From NCBI RefSeq assembly GCF_900177705.1, contig NZ_FXBA01000011.1, positions 1 to 64,000 on the forward strand: a stretch of 64,000 nucleotides of DNA. Reading direction: 5' to 3'. Under the pieces are notes generated by a model. It made no database searches and was not told the origin of the DNA. It was given only the letters and a program-made list of their open reading frames with translations. This document shows positions 41,318 through 49,614 of this stretch, piece after piece (positions within the stretch are counted from its first letter, which is position 1; the number at the start of each line of letters is the position of its first letter). This DNA is from Fibrobacter sp. UWB15. GTDB lineage: Bacteria > Fibrobacterota > Fibrobacteria > Fibrobacterales > Fibrobacteraceae. The position numbers and the translations under genes are program-made.

Positions 41318-43444
41318 ATGGAATTCAAATTCCCTGCTGCAGTTTTGGTTACATCTTTTTTTCTTGTTCTTTCTGCTTGTGGCGGAAACGGTTCTACGAA
41401 TACGGAAGACGACCGCTATTCCGAAATAGACGACGAAGGTGGATCCGAGGGTTCCGAAAACAATAAGGGTTCCAGCGGCACTGAAAAGAATAATTCTTCG
41501 AGTAGTTCCAGTAGCAGCAGTTGGTATGTGACGGAATACAGTTCCTCGATTGCATCTGCCGACGAAGTCTTGAATCCGGATATCTCCTATGGCGAATTGA
41601 TTGACCTCCGCGATGGCCAGAAGTACAAGACCGTGAAAATCGGTGCCCAGAACTGGATGGCGCAAAATCTGAATATCAAGACGGAACGCAGCCAAAAAAG
41701 CCGGTATGTAGAAGGCCGCCTTTATGAATGGCCCGATGCCGTAGGCCTTGATTCTTCTCATAACTATGATTCGTTCGCAAGCGAAATTGTAGATTCCATT
41801 CTTCCCGAAAACCACACAGGCATATGTCCTCCAGGTTGGCATATTCCGACGGTATTGGAATACGAACAGCTAATTGCTTTCGTCGCTGCAAAGGTTGGCG
41901 AAGAACATGTGGGAACGGCTCTCAAGTCGAAGTTCCGCAATGCTTGGCCCGAAGAAGAAGATGAAGAAAGGCCGACAGACGAATTTGGCTTTTCTATTGT
42001 ATTTGTAGGCTATATGGATGATGAGCTCAGGTATGCTTATTACAATGCTTCGAGTTGGTTCGGTGACATCACCGAAAATGTTTTCTGGGCGTCTCTCCCT
42101 AATGAGGGTGGTTATGCTTATGGCTTATGTGTCGATAAAACATCAAAAGCTTCTATTGGTGGTTTTTCTCGAGATGCCTATGTGCCGGTACGTTGTCTTG
42201 AAAATAGGGACTTTGATGAAGGCAAAACGGCTGCACCCCAAAAAGGTTCCGTATACGATAGCCTTGAAAATACCTTGACGGATTTACGCGACAATAGGGT
42301 CTACAAGACGGTGGTTATCGGTACTCAAATCTGGATGGCTGAGAACCTGAACTATGTAACGGAAGGGGGCTATGCCGATGATTTGGATCGCAGTCGTTGT
42401 TTTAACGATAAGCAACTTTATTGCGATAACTATGGTCGACTTTACCGCTGGACAGGTGCCATGGATATACCTTATATGTATGCGGAAAAACAGTACGACG
42501 ATACCTTAATGCACCAGGGTCTTTGCCCCCAAGGCTGGCACTTGCCTACGAAGGCGGAATTCGATACGTTGATTGCGCATACAGGAGGCTTTAAACTTGC
42601 CGGAAAAAATTTGAAATCTGTTGATTTATGGGAAGATGGTGCCCCGCTTGAAGATGAATATTCCTTTAATGCCGTGCCGCTTTCCACTTTCGATGAGTGG
42701 GAACGGATCAATAAAATCGGTGCGCATGCCACCTTCTGGAAAACCAACAATCATCCGGATTCTGCAGATGTGCTGTATATTTCGGAGGGGCATGACAATG
42801 TTGCCGAAAAGCCTTATCTCAGGTCCAAGTATAAATTCCATGCCGTTCGTTGTCTGAGAAATGAACCTGGTTTTTATGTGTCTCATGCTGTGTATGATAG
42901 CTATGTAGATGAACGTGACAGTAAGACTTACAAAACGGTGAAAATCGGCGAAGATACTTGGATGGCCGAGAACCTGGCTTATGCAGGCGACAGCGATCTG
43001 CTTGCTGAAGAATCCTGGTGCTATGAAGATGATGAAAGCAACTGCAAGGTTTATGGCCGCCTGTACAGTTGGAATGCAGCAACTCTCGATGGGACAAAGC
43101 AGGGCGCTTGCCCCGAAAAATGGCATGTCTCTACCAAGGATGACTGGGAAAATCTCATTGATGCAGTCGGGAGCGGTCCTAGCGTGGGCAAACTATTGAA
43201 GGCCCCCGCATTCTACAGTAGCGGACCTGTAAACAAGAATGACTACGGTTTCTCTGCTCTTGGTGCAGGCGTTATCGATACGGCGTACCATGGTCTAGAA
43301 ACCGAAGCTCATTTCTGGACGGCTAATGCCTACAACGATAGCACCGCTTACTATTATACAATGACGGTGGGGTCAAAGAGTGTGACGAAGTTGGTTAAGA
43401 ATAAAAAGCAAGGACGTTCTGTCCGCTGCGTTTTGGATAGGTAA
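41318..43444 (+). CDS. FISUMP lipoprotein with three paralogous domains
   Basis: A 708-residue surface lipoprotein with GGAGG before ATG. The lipobox ends LSAC (Cys21) and is followed by an acidic and polyserine linker (about 30-75). Three repeats of the FISUMP domain follow, each opening with LxDxRDxxxYKTVxIGxQxWMAxNL (about 90, 325 and 525). Each then has a CPxGWHxPT motif (GICPPGWHIPT, GLCPQGWHLPT, GACPEKWHVST) and ends with VRCL or VRCV. Conserved Cys and Trp suggest a disulfide-stabilised lectin-like fold. The family is expanded in Fibrobacter and its function is unknown; surface attachment is often guessed. Confidence 0.9.
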   Translation: MEFKFPAAVLVTSFFLVLSACGGNGSTNTEDDRYSEIDDEGGSEGSENNKGSSGTEKNNSSSSSSSSSWYVTEYSSSIASADEVLNPDISYGELIDLRDGQKYKTVKIGAQNWMAQNLNIKTERSQKSRYVEGRLYEWPDAVGLDSSHNYDSFASEIVDSILPENHTGICPPGWHIPTVLEYEQLIAFVAAKVGEEHVGTALKSKFRNAWPEEEDEERPTDEFGFSIVFVGYMDDELRYAYYNASSWFGDITENVFWASLPNEGGYAYGLCVDKTSKASIGGFSRDAYVPVRCLENRDFDEGKTAAPQKGSVYDSLENTLTDLRDNRVYKTVVIGTQIWMAENLNYVTEGGYADDLDRSRCFNDKQLYCDNYGRLYRWTGAMDIPYMYAEKQYDDTLMHQGLCPQGWHLPTKAEFDTLIAHTGGFKLAGKNLKSVDLWEDGAPLEDEYSFNAVPLSTFDEWERINKIGAHATFWKTNNHPDSADVLYISEGHDNVAEKPYLRSKYKFHAVRCLRNEPGFYVSHAVYDSYVDERDSKTYKTVKIGEDTWMAENLAYAGDSDLLAEESWCYEDDESNCKVYGRLYSWNAATLDGTKQGACPEKWHVSTKDDWENLIDAVGSGPSVGKLLKAPAFYSSGPVNKNDYGFSALGAGVIDTAYHGLETEAHFWTANAYNDSTAYYYTMTVGSKSVTKLVKNKKQGRSVRCVLDR

Positions 43445-43454
43445 GGGGGGGGGG
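43445..43454 (+). repeat. G10 homopolymer in the ribosome-binding region
   Basis: Ten consecutive G residues lie between the stop of the three-domain FISUMP gene and ATG 43456, in the Shine-Dalgarno position. Confidence 0.85.
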
Positions 43455-43455
43455 C

Positions 43456-44970
43456 ATGAATTTTGTAGTTAGATTTCTGGTATTTTTAGCCGCGGTAATG
43501 GTTCTGGTGAGCTGCAAAGGGAAGAGTAGCTCTGGACCGTACGATGACGACCTGTATCCGGATGATGGACTTTCTAGCGAAGCGTCCTCCAGTTCGCTCG
43601 CGTCTACTAGCAGTTCCTCTTCTAGTGAGTCTAGCTCTTCGTCGCAGGGCGAGCAGAGTTCTTCGTCTTTGGAACGGCTCTCCTCTTCGTCTTATGTGAG
43701 GTCGTCGTCGAGTAAGGTTGTTTCTGTTCAGGATTTTGACACGACTTTTACGGATCCCAGAGATGGAAAGATTTACAGAACCGTAGTCGTTAATGGTGAT
43801 TTGTGGTTTGGGCAAAACCTGAATTATGCCTCTGGTGGTTACTGCTACCAGGATTACGAACCGAACTGCGAAAAGTACGGAAGGCTCTACACTTATGCAG
43901 AGGCTAAAACCGTTTGTCCTTCGGGCTGGCATCTTCCGTCGCAAAGAGAATATGATGGAGCGGTTTCGTTCCTTGAAATGCGTTTGGGCGCTCCGGAATA
44001 TCCGAGCGAATGGACTGAAAATTATCTAGGAGCGACCTTCGGCTGGACAGATGGCATGCCCAGTAAGGACTTGTACGGATTCGCCTTGCTTCCGGCGGGT
44101 TATCGAGATTCTAGGGGGTACTATCATGAGGCGGGTACTGCGGCCCACATGATAACCTCTGATGAAACCGATATTAACGGCGGGTATCCTTATAGACGAG
44201 TTTATCAAACCTACAAAACCGACGATAGCGTTGTCCATTTTAGCATTATTGACTTTATCAATGCCGCGGGCAACTATGATTTTGCATATTCCGTTCGCTG
44301 TATCAGAGATCAGTTAGTTACGTTGCCCGTTGGGGTTAGTGAAGTGCGGGCTGGTCCGAGAGTTGTCGAAGACTGGACCGATCCCCAGTCTGTCCAAAAA
44401 TATACGGGGCCTTTTGGCGAATATGTGGATGAACGTGATGGGCACGTTTATAATACGATTGAAACTGATAGCCAAGTCTGGATGACCAGCAATATCAATT
44501 ATGCGACGGAAAATAGCGCTTGCTATGAAAGAAACGAATCCTATTGTGATTTCTTGGGGCGCCTGTATAAGCAGAGTGATATTTTCGAGGCTTGTCCCGA
44601 AGGCTGGAGAATTCCTTCGACTAATGATTGGGATAAGCTGAAGGCTTATGCGATTGCTGTGAACGGGGGCGTTGAATCGGTTGAGCCTTTACTCAAGTCG
44701 ACAACCCATTGGAGTACGGACCGTGCGGACCGTTCTTTAGCATACGACGCCTTGGGCTTGAATATTTACCCGGCCGGAGTCCGAACGGATCGGAACGAAT
44801 CCAGATCTTATGGGTATTGCGCCATGTATTATACCGTTAACCCCAGTGCTACGGATACGTCCAATACCTTGTCGGTTACGAGTCTCGATATAGTTCTCAC
44901 AATAGGCGGTTCTATGTCTTATTACAAGGATTACTGGCTTTCGATCCGTTGTATGAAGGACAAAGAATAA
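43456..44970 (+). CDS. FISUMP lipoprotein with two paralogous domains
   Basis: A 504-residue lipoprotein. The signal peptide ends LVSC (Cys20) and is followed by a long Ser-rich linker (about 40-92). Two FISUMP domains follow: TDPRDGKIYRTVVVNGDLWFGQNLNYA with VCPSGWHLPS, and VDERDGHVYNTIETDSQVWMTSNINYA with ACPEGWRIPS. The domains end in VRCI and IRCM. It lies 11 nt after its larger paralogue and is probably co-transcribed. The only ribosome-binding sequence is the G10 tract, so expression could vary with tract length. The partial degeneration of the second domain suggests older divergence. Confidence 0.88.
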   Translation: MNFVVRFLVFLAAVMVLVSCKGKSSSGPYDDDLYPDDGLSSEASSSSLASTSSSSSSESSSSSQGEQSSSSLERLSSSSYVRSSSSKVVSVQDFDTTFTDPRDGKIYRTVVVNGDLWFGQNLNYASGGYCYQDYEPNCEKYGRLYTYAEAKTVCPSGWHLPSQREYDGAVSFLEMRLGAPEYPSEWTENYLGATFGWTDGMPSKDLYGFALLPAGYRDSRGYYHEAGTAAHMITSDETDINGGYPYRRVYQTYKTDDSVVHFSIIDFINAAGNYDFAYSVRCIRDQLVTLPVGVSEVRAGPRVVEDWTDPQSVQKYTGPFGEYVDERDGHVYNTIETDSQVWMTSNINYATENSACYERNESYCDFLGRLYKQSDIFEACPEGWRIPSTNDWDKLKAYAIAVNGGVESVEPLLKSTTHWSTDRADRSLAYDALGLNIYPAGVRTDRNESRSYGYCAMYYTVNPSATDTSNTLSVTSLDIVLTIGGSMSYYKDYWLSIRCMKDKE

Positions 44971-44973
44971 AAA

Positions 44974-44994
44974 AGACCCCTCAAAGAGGGGTCT
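44974..44994 (-). terminator. Hairpin after tRNA-Gly(UCC)
   Basis: AGACCCCTC/GAGGGGTCT with an AAA loop. On the minus strand it is followed by a T run and ends the tRNA transcript; it also lies just beyond the FISUMP stop. Confidence 0.75.
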
Positions 44995-44997
44995 AAG

Positions 44998-45069
44998 AGC
45001 GGCGGACCGGGATCGAACCGGCAACCATTAGCTTGGAAGGCTAAGGCTCTACCATTGAGCTACCGCCGC
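44998..45069 (-). tRNA. tRNA-Gly (anticodon UCC)
   Basis: The acceptor stem is GCGGCGG/CCGCCGC, the D-arm sequence is TAGCTCAATGGTAGAGC, and anticodon stem TTAGC/GCTAA encloses CTTCCAA. The T-arm sequence is GCCGGTTCGATCCCGGT. The discriminator is U and no CCA is encoded. Confidence 0.95.
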
Positions 45070-45127
45070 GAGCAAGACCAATTATACAAAAATTCGCCTA
45101 TTTTCAAAGGGGTTCGTTAAAAAGTTC

Positions 45128-45155
45128 TTGCATTTTTTATTAAAAAAACTATATT
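45128..45155 (+). promoter_or_regulatory. Promoter of infC-rpmI-rplT
   Basis: TTGCAT (45128-45133) and TATATT (45150-45155) are separated by 16 nt. The expected start near 45162 gives a leader of about 33 nt. Confidence 0.6.
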
Positions 45156-45194
45156 TAGCGCCACAATAACAATTTTACCTAGAGGTAGCTTAAC

Positions 45195-45821
45195 TTGGCG
45201 TTACAAAACCCCCGCGACCGTCGCATGCCGAACAGACAGAGTGATGGAACCCGCATTAACGAAGACATTCGCATTTCCCCGATCCGTCTTGTAAAGGAAG
45301 ATGGCGAGGCCGTCATCATGGATACCAAACAGGCTCTCCAGATGGCCAAGGACGCCGGACTGGACCTGGTGGAAGTGTCTCCCAATGCTAAGCCGCCTGT
45401 ATGCCGTATCATCAATTACGGCAAGTTCAAGTTTGAACAGATCAAGAAGGCCAAGGCCGCTAAGGCTAAGCAGCACGTGGTGAAGCTTAAAGAAATCAAG
45501 ATGCACCCGAAGACGGCCGAGAACGACTACCTGTACAGGATCAAGCAGGCCGCCGAGTTCTTGCAGGATGGCATGAAGGTCAAGCTTATTATGCAGTTCC
45601 GTGGGCGCGAAATGGCGCACATGGACTACGGCAAACGCCTGATGGAGCGCGCTAAAGAAGACTTGCTCCAGTACGGCGACTTGGAAATGGATTCGCGAGT
45701 CGAAGGCAACACAATGCTCTCGATTTACGGTCCTAAACGCGGTGCAGGCACTGCCAAAAAGCAGGCCCCGGCACCAAAGCCCGTAACCGAGCCCATGGCA
45801 GCAGGTGAGGCTTCAACTTAA
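45195..45821 (+). CDS. infC: Translation initiation factor IF-3
   Basis: A 208-residue protein. TTG 45195 is preceded by AGAGG 9 nt upstream and gives MALQNPRDRRMPNRQSDG; an ATG at 45225 is possible. The N-terminal domain (TRINEDIRISPIRLV, ALQMAKDAGLDLVEVSP, CRIINYGKFKFE) and C-terminal domain (KEIKMHPKTAENDY, MQFRGREMAHMDYG) are complete. A Pro/Ala/Lys tail follows. A rare start codon is the usual device by which IF-3 limits its own synthesis (known from Escherichia coli). It begins the standard infC-rpmI-rplT operon. Confidence 0.95.
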   Translation: MALQNPRDRRMPNRQSDGTRINEDIRISPIRLVKEDGEAVIMDTKQALQMAKDAGLDLVEVSPNAKPPVCRIINYGKFKFEQIKKAKAAKAKQHVVKLKEIKMHPKTAENDYLYRIKQAAEFLQDGMKVKLIMQFRGREMAHMDYGKRLMERAKEDLLQYGDLEMDSRVEGNTMLSIYGPKRGAGTAKKQAPAPKPVTEPMAAGEAST

Positions 45822-45839
45822 TAACCTAAAGAGGTAAAA

Positions 45840-46037
45840 ATGCCTAAGATGAAAACACACAGCGGTGCTAAGAAGCGCTTCCGCCTGACTGGTTCCGGCC
45901 ACGTCAAGTTCAAGCGTGCTGGCATGCGCCACATTCTTGCCAAGATGTCCACGAAGCGTAAGCGTAACCTGCGTAAGGGCGCTCTCGTTAAGAAAGTCGA
46001 TGTTTACCATGTCAAGCGTCTGCTTGTCGTTGCATAA
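45840..46037 (+). CDS. rpmI: Ribosomal protein bL35
   Basis: A 65-residue basic protein with the typical start [20 protein letters not shown] and the conserved [18 protein letters not shown] core. AAGAGG precedes ATG by 6-7 nt. It is the middle gene of the infC operon and part of the large ribosomal subunit. Confidence 0.97.
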   Translation: MPKMKTHSGAKKRFRLTGSGHVKFKRAGMRHILAKMSTKRKRNLRKGALVKKVDVYHVKRLLVVA

Positions 46038-46048
46038 GGAGTGTAAGA

Positions 46049-46399
46049 ATGCCACGCGCTAAAACCAGAGTTCCTTCCCGCGAACGCCGCAAAAAAATCC
46101 TTAAGGCCGCCAAGGGCTTCTATGGCCGTCGCAAGTCGAACCTTCGCCTTGCTATCGACGCCGTAGCCCACGCCGGTCAGTATGCCTACGCTCACCGCCG
46201 TGACAAGAAGGGTGACTTCCGCTCTCTGTGGATCACTCGTCTCAATGCCGCTGTCCGTGAACTCGGCATCAGCTACAGCCAGTTCATTTACAAGCTTTCC
46301 AAGTCGGGCATCAAGCTGAACCGCAAGGTTCTCGCTGACATGGCCGTCGCCGATCCGGCATCCTTTGCCAAGGTCGTGGAAACTGTGAAGGCTGCTTAA
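46049..46399 (+). CDS. rplT: Ribosomal protein bL20
   Basis: A 116-residue basic protein: [18 protein letters not shown] at the start, [37 protein letters not shown] and the terminal [22 protein letters not shown] lies 6 nt upstream. bL20 is needed for 50S assembly and in some bacteria represses this operon by binding the leader mRNA. I do not see an obvious L20-like leader in the short infC upstream region. Confidence 0.97.
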   Translation: MPRAKTRVPSRERRKKILKAAKGFYGRRKSNLRLAIDAVAHAGQYAYAHRRDKKGDFRSLWITRLNAAVRELGISYSQFIYKLSKSGIKLNRKVLADMAVADPASFAKVVETVKAA

Positions 46400-46420
46400 T
46401 AGCTGCATCTTTACGCGAGA

Positions 46421-46455
46421 AAAAGCACCCTGCTCCTGCAGGGTGTTTTTCGTTT
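46421..46455 (+). terminator. Terminator of the infC operon
   Basis: CACCCTGC/GCAGGGTG with a TCCT loop and A and T runs on each side (AAAAG ... TTTTTCGTTTT). Confidence 0.88.
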
Positions 46456-46530
46456 TAAGGAATTTGTTTGTGATTTAAGGTTTATTTTAAAGTTTTTCTT
46501 TTTTTTTTTGAACGGGAAAAGTGTGCTAAA

Positions 46531-46577
46531 CGAGTGTCGCGACAAAATGCTCGCATTTTGTCATGACCGAGTGACGC
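46531..46577. repeat. Hairpin element family C, copy 2
   Basis: CGAGTGTCGCGACAAAATGC, loop TC, GCATTTTGTCATGACCGAGTGACG. The GCGAC-stem-GTCRTGACSG frame is shared with the copies at 12541 and 57957, while the stem sequence differs. Confidence 0.5.
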
Positions 46578-46830
46578 TGCGGACGCCTATACGAAACTTG
46601 CCACTTTAGTGGCTTAGTTGAGTTGTCCTCTTTGGGGAGAAGGCGTCAAAAGGGATTGTTAGCCCGCAATATTCCTTGCTTGCGCAAGGTTGCGGTCTAA
46701 CCCTACGGGCTCGATGCAAGCTGCGCTTGCCTCAAGCTCATAATTTGTCTCTACGCACTGCGTGCATGAGCCAAATTATGCCGCACCCTCTCCCCCAAGG
46801 GGTCTCGTCTCCGGGTCCCTTCCCGTGTTA
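46578..46830. ncRNA. Chain of strong hairpins, candidate structured RNA
   Basis: No plausible protein is encoded. The hairpins in order are: GCCACT/AGTGGC (46600-46613) enclosed by GACGCCT (46582-46588) and AGGCGTC (46641-46647); CCGCAA-CCTTGC/GCAAGG-TTGCGG (46664-46695), overlapped by an alternative AGCCCG/CGGGCT; GCAAGC/GCTTGC (46716-46730); and CATAATTTG/CAAATTATG (46739-46780), which competes with GCTCAT/ATGAGC and encloses GCAC/GTGC. A CCCC/GGGG stem ends the series. A T-rich run (46488-46509) lies before it and a terminator after it. It could be a folded RNA or a cluster of repeat elements. Confidence 0.3.
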
Positions 46831-46831
46831 T

Positions 46832-46870
46832 AAAAAAGAAAGCCACCTGATAGGTGGCTTTTCTTTTTTT
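46832..46870. terminator. Terminator next to tRNA-Gly(GCC)
   Basis: AAGCCACCT/AGGTGGCTT with a GAT loop, with A and T runs on both sides. It ends the minus-strand tRNA transcript and could also stop transcription from the left. Confidence 0.8.
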
Positions 46871-46872
46871 AG

Positions 46873-46945
<73 letters not shown>

Positions 46946-46976
46946 GGGGTAGTCCAATTATAGAAAAGTTGGGGGA

Positions 46977-48053
46977 CTATGTCAAGGGCTTATGCAGAGA
47001 AAAAATCAAAATTCCGTTCTTTTTTCCCCGTAATTCAAAAAATCCGGCTTTTACCCCCAAAAAACCGTGGGGGAGGGGTAGAGGCAAACGAATGTAAAGG
47101 TCTTCGGAAATTAAGAAATCTTGCCCGAGCTTGGAGCAGAGGGTTTGGATTCGGGAGGTGGTATTCAGCACATCGCCATGGTAGGCCATTTCACTGCCGA
47201 AGTTGCCGACTTCGGTGGAGATGACTTTTCCGCAATGGGCAGCCGCCTTGAACTCAGGGACTATGCCGTAGCGCTTCTTGAACTTGTATGCGGTGCGTTC
47301 CAGGCATTCGGCAAAATCGTAAAAGCAATCGATGGGTCTGGCCTTCTTTCTGCAGTCGCTGATTTTCCAGGTCAAAAAGGCGCCGTCACCTGCAATCTGG
47401 TAAATTTCCCCGTGGTTTTCTTCGCAGCAGTTCGAAAGCAGACGGTAGTAGTCACGGATAAAGTTGCTGTACTTGACGTGTCCCAGTTCTTCGGCGATTT
47501 CGGTGGAATGCTTCATGTCGATAAACATGAATACCAGGTCTTCCTCTTTGGGTTCCTGGTTCTTGCCAAGTAGAGTGTTCATAAAGACGCGGGTCCCGAA
47601 TTTCTTGTGCACGGAGCGGACGAAGGTAATTAGGTTCCCGAGCATGAACAGCTCAAAGATTAGAATATGGGTCTTGGGTTGCTTGAAGACGCTTAACACA
47701 TGCTGCAGGGCCGCTTCGTTTATAAGGCCTTCGCTCCTGTCTATGTCCCATATCAGAATGCAGAGAATCAGGTTTGCGCATATGCTTGCGATAAAGAACC
47801 AGGAACGTATCAGGAGTGCTGCCGCTACCGGCCTTTTGTCCATTTCGTCTTGCAAGATCATCACATCGTAAATGGCATGTGAAAGGCCTATCAAAAGCGA
47901 CAACTGCAACATGAACAGCATGCGCGATGAATCAAAACCGTTTCCGGCGCCGTACGTCAAAAGGGCCGAGGCGCTTAAGGTGAAAATCACCCAACTCAAG
48001 ATATAAAAAGCAATTGCTTTACATTTACGCTGCGTTAATCGGGTAATGGCCAT
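46977..48053 (-). CDS. Membrane class III adenylate/guanylate cyclase
   Basis: A 358-residue protein. Residues 1-160 hold four to five membrane segments. The C-terminal class III cyclase homology domain (about 185-350) has VFMFIDMKHSTEIAEELG (metal Asp), IAGDGAFLTW (second metal Asp) and HGDVLNTTSRIQ with the transition-state Asn and Arg. The catalytic set appears intact, so it should make cAMP or cGMP. ATG is preceded by AAGGTG, which overlaps the stop region of a 59-residue membrane protein, so the two are translated together. Effector proteins are not in this window. Confidence 0.9.
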   Translation of the reverse strand: MAITRLTQRKCKAIAFYILSWVIFTLSASALLTYGAGNGFDSSRMLFMLQLSLLIGLSHAIYDVMILQDEMDKRPVAAALLIRSWFFIASICANLILCILIWDIDRSEGLINEAALQHVLSVFKQPKTHILIFELFMLGNLITFVRSVHKKFGTRVFMNTLLGKNQEPKEEDLVFMFIDMKHSTEIAEELGHVKYSNFIRDYYRLLSNCCEENHGEIYQIAGDGAFLTWKISDCRKKARPIDCFYDFAECLERTAYKFKKRYGIVPEFKAAAHCGKVISTEVGNFGSEMAYHGDVLNTTSRIQTLCSKLGQDFLISEDLYIRLPLPLPHGFLGVKAGFFELRGKKNGILIFSLHKPLT

Positions 48054-48060
48054 AGCACCT

Positions 48061-48240
48061 TCAGTGGATAAATAGCGGCAACGCCCAAATCATGGCGATA
48101 ATGATGATGTCTTTGTACGATTCGTCTAAAAGAAGGGTCGATGCCAAAAAGAAGATGGTGGTAGATAACGTCAGGAAAATCAGGAGCGGGATCCGCTTCT
48201 TCAATTTTTTCTTGAAATTATTGTTTTTCCTGGTATCCAT
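48061..48240 (-). CDS. 59-residue two-helix membrane protein upstream of the cyclase
   Basis: A small ORF from ATG 48240 to TGA 48061. The basic N-terminus (MDTRKNNNFKKKLKKRIP) is followed by two hydrophobic helices (about 18-38 and 44-59) joined by LLDESYKD. TATATA lies 7 nt before ATG, and the next gene starts 7 nt after its stop. The amphipathic layout, positive-inside arrangement and tight coupling support a real gene that could be a subunit or regulator of the cyclase. No family is recognised. Confidence 0.6.
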   Translation of the reverse strand: MDTRKNNNFKKKLKKRIPLLIFLTLSTTIFFLASTLLLDESYKDIIIIAMIWALPLFIH

Positions 48241-48247
48241 ATCTATC

Positions 48248-48253
48248 TATATA
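48248..48253 (-). promoter_or_regulatory. -10 box before the 59-residue gene
   Basis: TATATA on the minus strand, 7 nt from ATG 48240; this is the promoter candidate for the small protein/cyclase operon. Confidence 0.4.
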
Positions 48254-48306
48254 ATCTAAATTTTATAAAAAAGTTTTATTGTAATATTTTTATTCGTTTG
48301 TAAAAG

Positions 48307-49476
48307 ATGTTTTGTGTTTACGTTCACATCCCTTTTTGCCGCCATATTTGCGATTATTGCGATTTTCATGTAATGCCGTCACAATCGAAACTTTTTTCGG
48401 AATATACGGACTTGTTGTGTAAGGAAATTGTAAGTTTCGAGAACGCGCATTCGGGACTCCTTTCGAATGCGGAAACTCTTTATTTGGGCGGAGGAACTCC
48501 CTCGGAGCTACCACCGGAATTTTTGCGCCGGATTTTTGAATGTCTAGGGTCCGTGGGGGTCGATTCTTCAAAATTGAAAGAAGTTTCCATGGAATTCAAC
48601 CCGGAATCGACAAACGAGGCGACGTTGCGTAACGCGCTGGAATTGGGCGTAAACCGCGTCAGTCTCGGGATCCAGAGCTTCGATCCAGAAATTTTGAAGA
48701 TGGTTGGCCGTTCGCATTCGGTAGAAACGGGAGTATCGGCCCTGCGTCTTTTGACTTCCTCGTCAAATTTGCAGGTGAATGGCGACTTGATGTTCGATTT
48801 GCCGGGGCAAACCACGCAGGGCTTCTTGGATGATGTGGACCGGCTTTCGGATTTCCCGTTGAATCACGTCAGTTTCTACGGACTGAACGTTTCACTCCGT
48901 TCCAGGCTCGGACACCGGGTGGCCCGTGGAGAACTTACGGTAAACGAGGATTTGTACGAAGCGATGTACATGGGGGGCGTTGAAATTTTGGAACGCAAGG
49001 GGCTAATGCGCTACGAGGTTTCGAACTTTGCTCGGCCCGGTTTTGAAAGCGTCCACAACCAAAATTACTGGAATCGGGGCGAATATGCCGGTTTTGGCCC
49101 GGGGGCACACAGCTATTTGCGTGGAATGCGCTACTATGCTCCCGAAATTTACCCCCGTTGGCGGGAATACGTGCTGTCTGACTGTCCGGAATCCATGCTT
49201 TCTCTTGATAAACTGGATAGGGAAGCGTCCATTATGGAGTTCCTGTGGCTTTCGTTACGTCAATCTAGAGGAATTTGTTCTGAAGACCTCGAAAAAATGG
49301 GAATTTCTTTGGATAAATCAGTGTGCGAACGCTGGATTTCGAAGGGCTTCTTAAAGCACGGAAATCTGTCAAATTTGTTACAAAGTAAATCTTGCTTGCG
49401 CCTTGAAGGACGCGGCTGGATTTTTATGGACGATATCGTTACAGACCTTGCAAATACTTATTCCAACTTGGAATAA
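48307..49476 (+). CDS. hemW: HemW-like radical SAM protein
   Basis: A 389-residue protein with YVHIPFCRHICDYCDFH carrying the radical SAM CX3CX2C motif near residues 12-19. It continues with LYLGGGTPSELPPEFL, EFNPES, LGVNRVSLGIQSFDPEILKMVGRSH and GDLMFDLPGQT. That is the order in HemW (formerly oxygen-independent coproporphyrinogen oxidase-like), a haem chaperone. The fourth Cys typical of true HemN is lacking in the first motif, favouring HemW. No clear Shine-Dalgarno precedes ATG 48307. It is divergent from the cyclase operon. Confidence 0.92.
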   Translation: MFCVYVHIPFCRHICDYCDFHVMPSQSKLFSEYTDLLCKEIVSFENAHSGLLSNAETLYLGGGTPSELPPEFLRRIFECLGSVGVDSSKLKEVSMEFNPESTNEATLRNALELGVNRVSLGIQSFDPEILKMVGRSHSVETGVSALRLLTSSSNLQVNGDLMFDLPGQTTQGFLDDVDRLSDFPLNHVSFYGLNVSLRSRLGHRVARGELTVNEDLYEAMYMGGVEILERKGLMRYEVSNFARPGFESVHNQNYWNRGEYAGFGPGAHSYLRGMRYYAPEIYPRWREYVLSDCPESMLSLDKLDREASIMEFLWLSLRQSRGICSEDLEKMGISLDKSVCERWISKGFLKHGNLSNLLQSKSCLRLEGRGWIFMDDIVTDLANTYSNLE

Positions 49477-49614
49477 ACAAATTTGAAAATATCCTGCGAT
49501 TCGTATCACAACGTAAATTTTTGTTGTCCGTTTCATGAAAAAAAATCATATCTTTGGAAAGGATAGTTTGCAAAGAAATGTTTGCAGAGATCTTTCGCTT
49601 TTATTGAGGTTGTA

